A stretch of 7,551 bases of DNA, from assembly GCA_947380915.1 (NCBI GenBank), contig CANCSY010000147.1, positions 1-7,551 on the forward strand, given 5' to 3'. Made by a program: the position numbers and the translations under genes. This document shows positions 5,073 through 7,551 of the stretch, piece by piece (position 1 is the stretch's first letter; every line of letters begins with the position of its first letter). Below the pieces are notes generated by a model that was not told the origin of the DNA, did not search any database, and worked only from the letters and a program-made list of their open reading frames with translations. The DNA comes from Beijerinckiaceae bacterium. Lineage in GTDB: Bacteria > Pseudomonadota > Alphaproteobacteria > Rhizobiales > Beijerinckiaceae.

Positions 5073-6503
5073 TCACCGCACCAGAATATTGCGAAACTGC
5101 CAGGGATCGCTCTCGTCGATATCCTCGGGGAAGAACCCCGGGCGATTGGCGAGCGGCGTCCAGTCCGTATAGAAGCCCTGCACCGGACCCAGATAGGGCG
5201 TCTGCACTTCGAGGCAGCGCTTGTAGTCCATCTCGTCGGCCTCGACGATGCCGGCGTTCGGATTCTCCAGCGCCCAGACCATGCCCGCGAGCACGGCTGA
5301 GGACACCTGAAGGCCCGTGGCGTTCTGGTAGGGGGCGATCTGCCGGGTCTCTTCCACCGACAGCTGCGAGCCATACCAGTAGGCGTTCTTGCCGTGGCCA
5401 TAGAGCAGCACGCCAAGCTCGTCGATACCGCCTGCGATCTCCTTCTCGGTCAGGATGTGATGCGCTTCCTGCATCACGCCCGCGCGGCCGAACAGCTCGT
5501 GCAGGGACAGCACCGCATCATCGGCGGGGTGATAGGCGTAGTGGCAGGTCGGGCGATAAACCACCTTCTCGCCGTCGCGCACGGTGTAGTAATCCGCAAT
5601 CGAGATGGACTCATTGTGGGTGACGAGGAAACCATATTGCGGGCCCGGCGTCGGGCACCAGGAGCGCACGCGCGTATTGGCGCCGGGCTGGTTCAGATAG
5701 ATCGCCGCGCCGCAGCCCGCCTTGTGGGTTCCGGCGTTGGCGGGCATCCACTTTTCATGGGTGCCCCAGCCCAGTTCCGCAGGCTGCATGCCTTCCGACA
5801 GGAAGCCCTCGACCGACCAGGTGTTGACGAAAACGTCGCGGGGCTTGGCGGTCTTGGCGACCTGGGTGTCGCGCTCGGCGATATGCACGCCCTTGACGCC
5901 CAGACGATGGGACAGGCTGGCCCAGCCCTCGCGGGTGGTGGGCTCGGGCTCGGTGAGGCCGAGGTCGCGGGCGATATTGACCAGCGCCTGCTTCACGAAC
6001 CAGGAGACCATGCCGGGATTGGCGCCGCAGGTGGAGACAGCGGTCGTGCCGCCGGGAGTGCGACGGCGGGCGGCGAGCATGGTCTCGCGCAGGGCGTAGT
6101 TGGACCGCTCGTCCGGGCCGAGGGTCGTGTCGAAATAAAAGCCGGTCCAGGGCTCCACGACCGTGTCGATGTAGAGCACGCCCAACTCGCGGGCGAGTTC
6201 CATCAGGGCGACCGAGGAAGTGTCGACCGAGAGGTTCACGCAAAAGCCCTGGCCCTCGCCCTGGGTGAGCAGGGGCGTCAGCAATTCGCGATAATTCTCC
6301 TTCGTCACCGCCGCCTGAACATAGCGCACGCCGCGCTCGTCCAGCAGGGCGCGGTCGCGGTCATCGGGATCGATGACGACGACGCTGCTGCGGTCGAAGT
6401 TGAAGTGACGCTCGATGAGCGGCAGGGTTCCCTTGCCGATCGAGCCGAAGCCGATCATCACGATGGGGCCGGTGATGGTCCCGTGGACGGGCCAGTTGGT
6501 CAT
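5073..6503 (-). CDS. hss: Homospermidine synthase
   Basis: Protein of 476 residues, matching the usual length of about 477 for bacterial homospermidine synthases. It makes sym-homospermidine from two putrescines, releasing ammonia and using NAD as a transient redox cofactor, in the cytoplasm. Residues 11-50 form the Rossmann start with GFGSIG (18-23) and acidic VIDPDD (43-48). Residues recalled as important in the Blastochloris viridis enzyme fall at identical positions: D94 (LSVD), N162 (CGANPG), E210, W229 (NTWSVEGF) and E237. W229 is known there for cation-pi contact with the polyamine. Other recognisable blocks are DTVVEPWTG (113-121) and TCHYAYHPADDAVLS (319-333). The ATG at 6503 is chosen because GGAG lies 7 bases upstream and the length fits; an in-frame ATG at 6569 would add 22 residues without family support. 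It follows the GNAT and ornithine decarboxylase genes on the same strand. Confidence 0.97.
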   Translation of the reverse strand: MTNWPVHGTITGPIVMIGFGSIGKGTLPLIERHFNFDRSSVVVIDPDDRDRALLDERGVRYVQAAVTKENYRELLTPLLTQGEGQGFCVNLSVDTSSVALMELARELGVLYIDTVVEPWTGFYFDTTLGPDERSNYALRETMLAARRRTPGGTTAVSTCGANPGMVSWFVKQALVNIARDLGLTEPEPTTREGWASLSHRLGVKGVHIAERDTQVAKTAKPRDVFVNTWSVEGFLSEGMQPAELGWGTHEKWMPANAGTHKAGCGAAIYLNQPGANTRVRSWCPTPGPQYGFLVTHNESISIADYYTVRDGEKVVYRPTCHYAYHPADDAVLSLHELFGRAGVMQEAHHILTEKEIAGGIDELGVLLYGHGKNAYWYGSQLSVEETRQIAPYQNATGLQVSSAVLAGMVWALENPNAGIVEADEMDYKRCLEVQTPYLGPVQGFYTDWTPLANRPGFFPEDIDESDPWQFRNILVR

Positions 6504-6510
6504 GCTTAGT

Positions 6511-6514
6511 CTCC
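6511..6514 (-). promoter_or_regulatory. Ribosome binding site deciding the homospermidine synthase start
   Basis: GGAG on the - strand lies 7 bases before the ATG at 6503, within TTTGGAGA. It favours this start over the longer in-frame ATG at 6569. Confidence 0.75.
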
Positions 6515-6523
6515 AAACAGAGC

Positions 6524-6544
6524 GGGGTCCGATGGACGGACCCC
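6524..6544 (-). other. Strong hairpin between GNAT and homospermidine synthase genes
   Basis: GGGGTCCG (6524-6531) and CGGACCCC (6537-6544) form a perfect 8-bp stem with a 5-base loop. On the - strand it ends 9 bases before the GGAG of homospermidine synthase and begins 51 bases after the GNAT stop. The bases after it, GCTCTGTTTGG, have only a short T-run, so as a terminator it would be weak. It could instead be a leader structure of the hss transcript. A possible promoter upstream, TTGACC (6583-6588) with TTGAAA (6560-6565) at 17-bp spacing, has a poor -10. If that promoter is used, the hairpin lies in the hss 5' leader. Confidence 0.5.
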
Positions 6545-6595
6545 GGGGAATTCGCCGCGTTTCAACCAAGCGCGGCCGATGAGGTCAAGCGGCGA

Positions 6596-7180
6596 TCACG
6601 CCGCCCGGGAAATCCGCCTGCGCTCCATGGCGCCCGTGGCGACGACCATGCCTGCCGCATGGGCGAGAGCGCCGGTCTCAAGCTCAAGCCCCAGAAAGCG
6701 AGCGGGATCATACCAGCCCGGCAGATCGAGGGTCTGCGCATGTGCGCGGGCGAAGCCGAAGCGGCTGTAATAGGGCTCGTCGCCCACAAGGATGACCGCT
6801 TTATGACCAAGCGCCTGCGCGCGGTCGAGGCCCATGCGCATCAGGGCGGCGCCAAGGCCGAGCTTGCGATGGCTCCCCGCCACAGCCAGCGGGCCGAGCA
6901 GCAGCGCTGAGGCGCCGCCAGCCTCCACATGCCAGAAGCGCAGGGTCCCCACGAGGGCCTCGCCTTCCATGGCGCCGAGGGCGAGACCACGCGCGGCGAC
7001 GCGCCCCTCGCGCAGACGCTCGCAGGTCTTTTCGAATCGGGCGGGGCCGAAGGAGGCGTCGAGCAGGCGCTCGCGCGCCAGATCATCGCCCGCGCGTTCA
7101 TCGCGCAGGGTGACGCCGGACGTTTCGACGACAAGCGGAAACACAGGCGCGGACATGCGCGCAGCAGCAAGCAAGGTCAT
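6596..7180 (-). CDS. GNAT-family N-acetyltransferase (YhbS-like)
   Basis: Protein of 194 residues from the ATG at 7180. It has a GNAT fold: a beta strand with LALGAMEGEALVGTLRFW (about 66-83), then LLGPLAV (94-100) followed by the acetyl-CoA pyrophosphate loop in SHRKLGLGAALM (103-114), and GDEPYYSRFGF (133-143). This last motif is typical of the YhbS-like group (COG3153-type). It would transfer acetyl from acetyl-CoA to an amine in the cytoplasm; the acceptor is unknown. Its position between ornithine decarboxylase and homospermidine synthase suggests, but does not show, a polyamine or related amine. The start is set by the strong RBS at 7186-7192; an in-frame ATG at 7219 (13 more residues) and one at 7156 are less likely. 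It begins 116 bases after the ornithine decarboxylase stop, with a hairpin between, so it may have its own promoter, though none is obvious. Confidence 0.88.
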   Translation of the reverse strand: MTLLAAARMSAPVFPLVVETSGVTLRDERAGDDLARERLLDASFGPARFEKTCERLREGRVAARGLALGAMEGEALVGTLRFWHVEAGGASALLLGPLAVAGSHRKLGLGAALMRMGLDRAQALGHKAVILVGDEPYYSRFGFARAHAQTLDLPGWYDPARFLGLELETGALAHAAGMVVATGAMERRRISRAA

Positions 7181-7185
7181 GCAAG

Positions 7186-7192
7186 CCTCCTT
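7186..7192 (-). promoter_or_regulatory. Strong Shine-Dalgarno of the GNAT gene
   Basis: AAGGAGG on the - strand lies 5 bases before the ATG at 7180. It is the best RBS in the window and settles the start against in-frame ATGs at 7219 and 7156. Confidence 0.85.
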
Positions 7193-7250
7193 CGGAGACG
7201 AGACGACCCTCGCACCCAAAAGGGCCGTTCGGGACAGGAGCGGATGAAAG

Positions 7251-7273
7251 CTCCCCGCTCAAAAGGCGGGGAG
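7251..7273 (-). terminator. Probable terminator hairpin of ornithine decarboxylase
   Basis: CTCCCCGC (7251-7258) and GCGGGGAG (7266-7273) form a perfect 8-bp stem with a 7-base loop. On the - strand it starts 23 bases after the ornithine decarboxylase stop and is followed by CTTTCATCC, a short and interrupted T-run. Termination is therefore likely partial, and some read-through into the GNAT gene is possible. Confidence 0.6.
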
Positions 7274-7296
7274 AGACGCTGCGGGAAATAAACCCG

Positions 7297-7551
7297 TCAG
7301 ATCACGTAGGACTGCAAGGGCGGGAAGCCATTGAAGCCGACGGCGGAATAGGTGGTCGTATAGGCGCCCGTGCCTTCGATCAGCACCTTGGTTCCGATTT
7401 CCAGGCTCACGGGAAGGAAATAGGGGTCCTTCTCGTAGAGCACATCCACCGAATCGCAGGTGGGACCAGCCAGCACGCAGGCCTCGACCTCGTCGCCGTC
7501 GAACTCGGTGCGGATGGGGTAGCGAATCATCTCGTCCATGGTCTCGGCGAG
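7297..7551 (-). CDS. Ornithine (lysine/ornithine) decarboxylase, C-terminal part (5' end outside window)
   Basis: The last 84 residues of a PLP-dependent decarboxylase of the alanine-racemase fold (group IV); the frame runs off the window edge. AGPTCDSVDVL (residues 28-38 of the visible part) matches the conserved GPTCDxxD block of ornithine decarboxylases. Its Cys-Asp pair (C32, D33) corresponds to C360/D361 of the mouse enzyme and contributes to the active site across the dimer interface. GTGAYTTTY (60-68) holds the conserved Tyr that contacts PLP, and FNGFPPLQSYVI closes the protein as is usual for alphaproteobacterial members. The reaction is ornithine to putrescine plus CO2; some relatives also take lysine, which the tail cannot decide. 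The product is the substrate of homospermidine synthase two genes downstream. The ATG at 7539 is internal. Confidence 0.92.
   Translation of the reverse strand, partial: LAETMDEMIRYPIRTEFDGDEVEACVLAGPTCDSVDVLYEKDPYFLPVSLEIGTKVLIEGTGAYTTTYSAVGFNGFPPLQSYVI

Noticed and set aside
5394..6509. Long + strand open frame (371 codons) opposite homospermidine synthase
   Set aside because: The hss protein matches its family end to end, so this frame is antisense shadow with a Gly/Ala/Arg-rich composition typical of such frames.

Overview
This window looks like ordinary chromosomal DNA from an alphaproteobacterium, most likely of the Hyphomicrobiales (Rhizobiales). It is GC-rich, and third codon positions are strongly G/C. 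It carries a full-length bacterial homospermidine synthase beside the end of an alanine-racemase-fold ornithine decarboxylase, which is the usual polyamine gene set of that group. Genus cannot be read from the sequence. I see no rRNA, tRNA, insertion sequence, phage gene, CRISPR array or toxin-antitoxin pair.

Left part (1-3694), cell envelope. The window opens inside the C-terminal CBS domain of a KpsF/GutQ/KdsD-type arabinose-5-phosphate isomerase (Kdo/LPS precursor synthesis) on the + strand. Three bases after its stop, the convergent end of an L,D-transpeptidase gene begins. Upstream of that on the same (-) strand lie a secreted or lipid-anchored SGNH/GDSL (DUF459-like) hydrolase and a GH103/MltB-type lytic transglycosylase. 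Transglycosylase, hydrolase and transpeptidase are thus consecutive and co-oriented, all exported, and two of the three certainly act on peptidoglycan. The hydrolase gene has its own near-consensus promoter that abuts its ATG, suggesting a leaderless transcript.

Centre (3695-5030). A 334-bp intergenic region separates the divergent transglycosylase and a + strand gene for an orphan tripartite-tricarboxylate-type (Bug/TctC) periplasmic binding protein. A block of about 140 bp inside it (3741-3880) is only about 31% G+C by hand count, and a GC-rich hairpin follows. No TctA/TctB membrane genes are present.

Right part (5031-7551), polyamines, all on the - strand. The order in transcription direction is ornithine decarboxylase (only the C-terminal 84 residues are inside), a YhbS-like GNAT acetyltransferase, then homospermidine synthase. 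Ornithine decarboxylase makes putrescine and homospermidine synthase condenses two putrescines. The acetyltransferase between them has no assigned substrate. Each of the three genes is followed by a GC-rich hairpin; the one after homospermidine synthase has a clear U-tract and looks like a true intrinsic terminator.

Nothing here is a convincing new defence, mobile or biosynthetic system. The points most worth checking are the leaderless promoter of the SGNH hydrolase, the functional link of that hydrolase to its peptidoglycan-enzyme neighbours, the GNAT in the polyamine locus with the hairpin in front of homospermidine synthase, and the AT-rich control region of the orphan binding protein.
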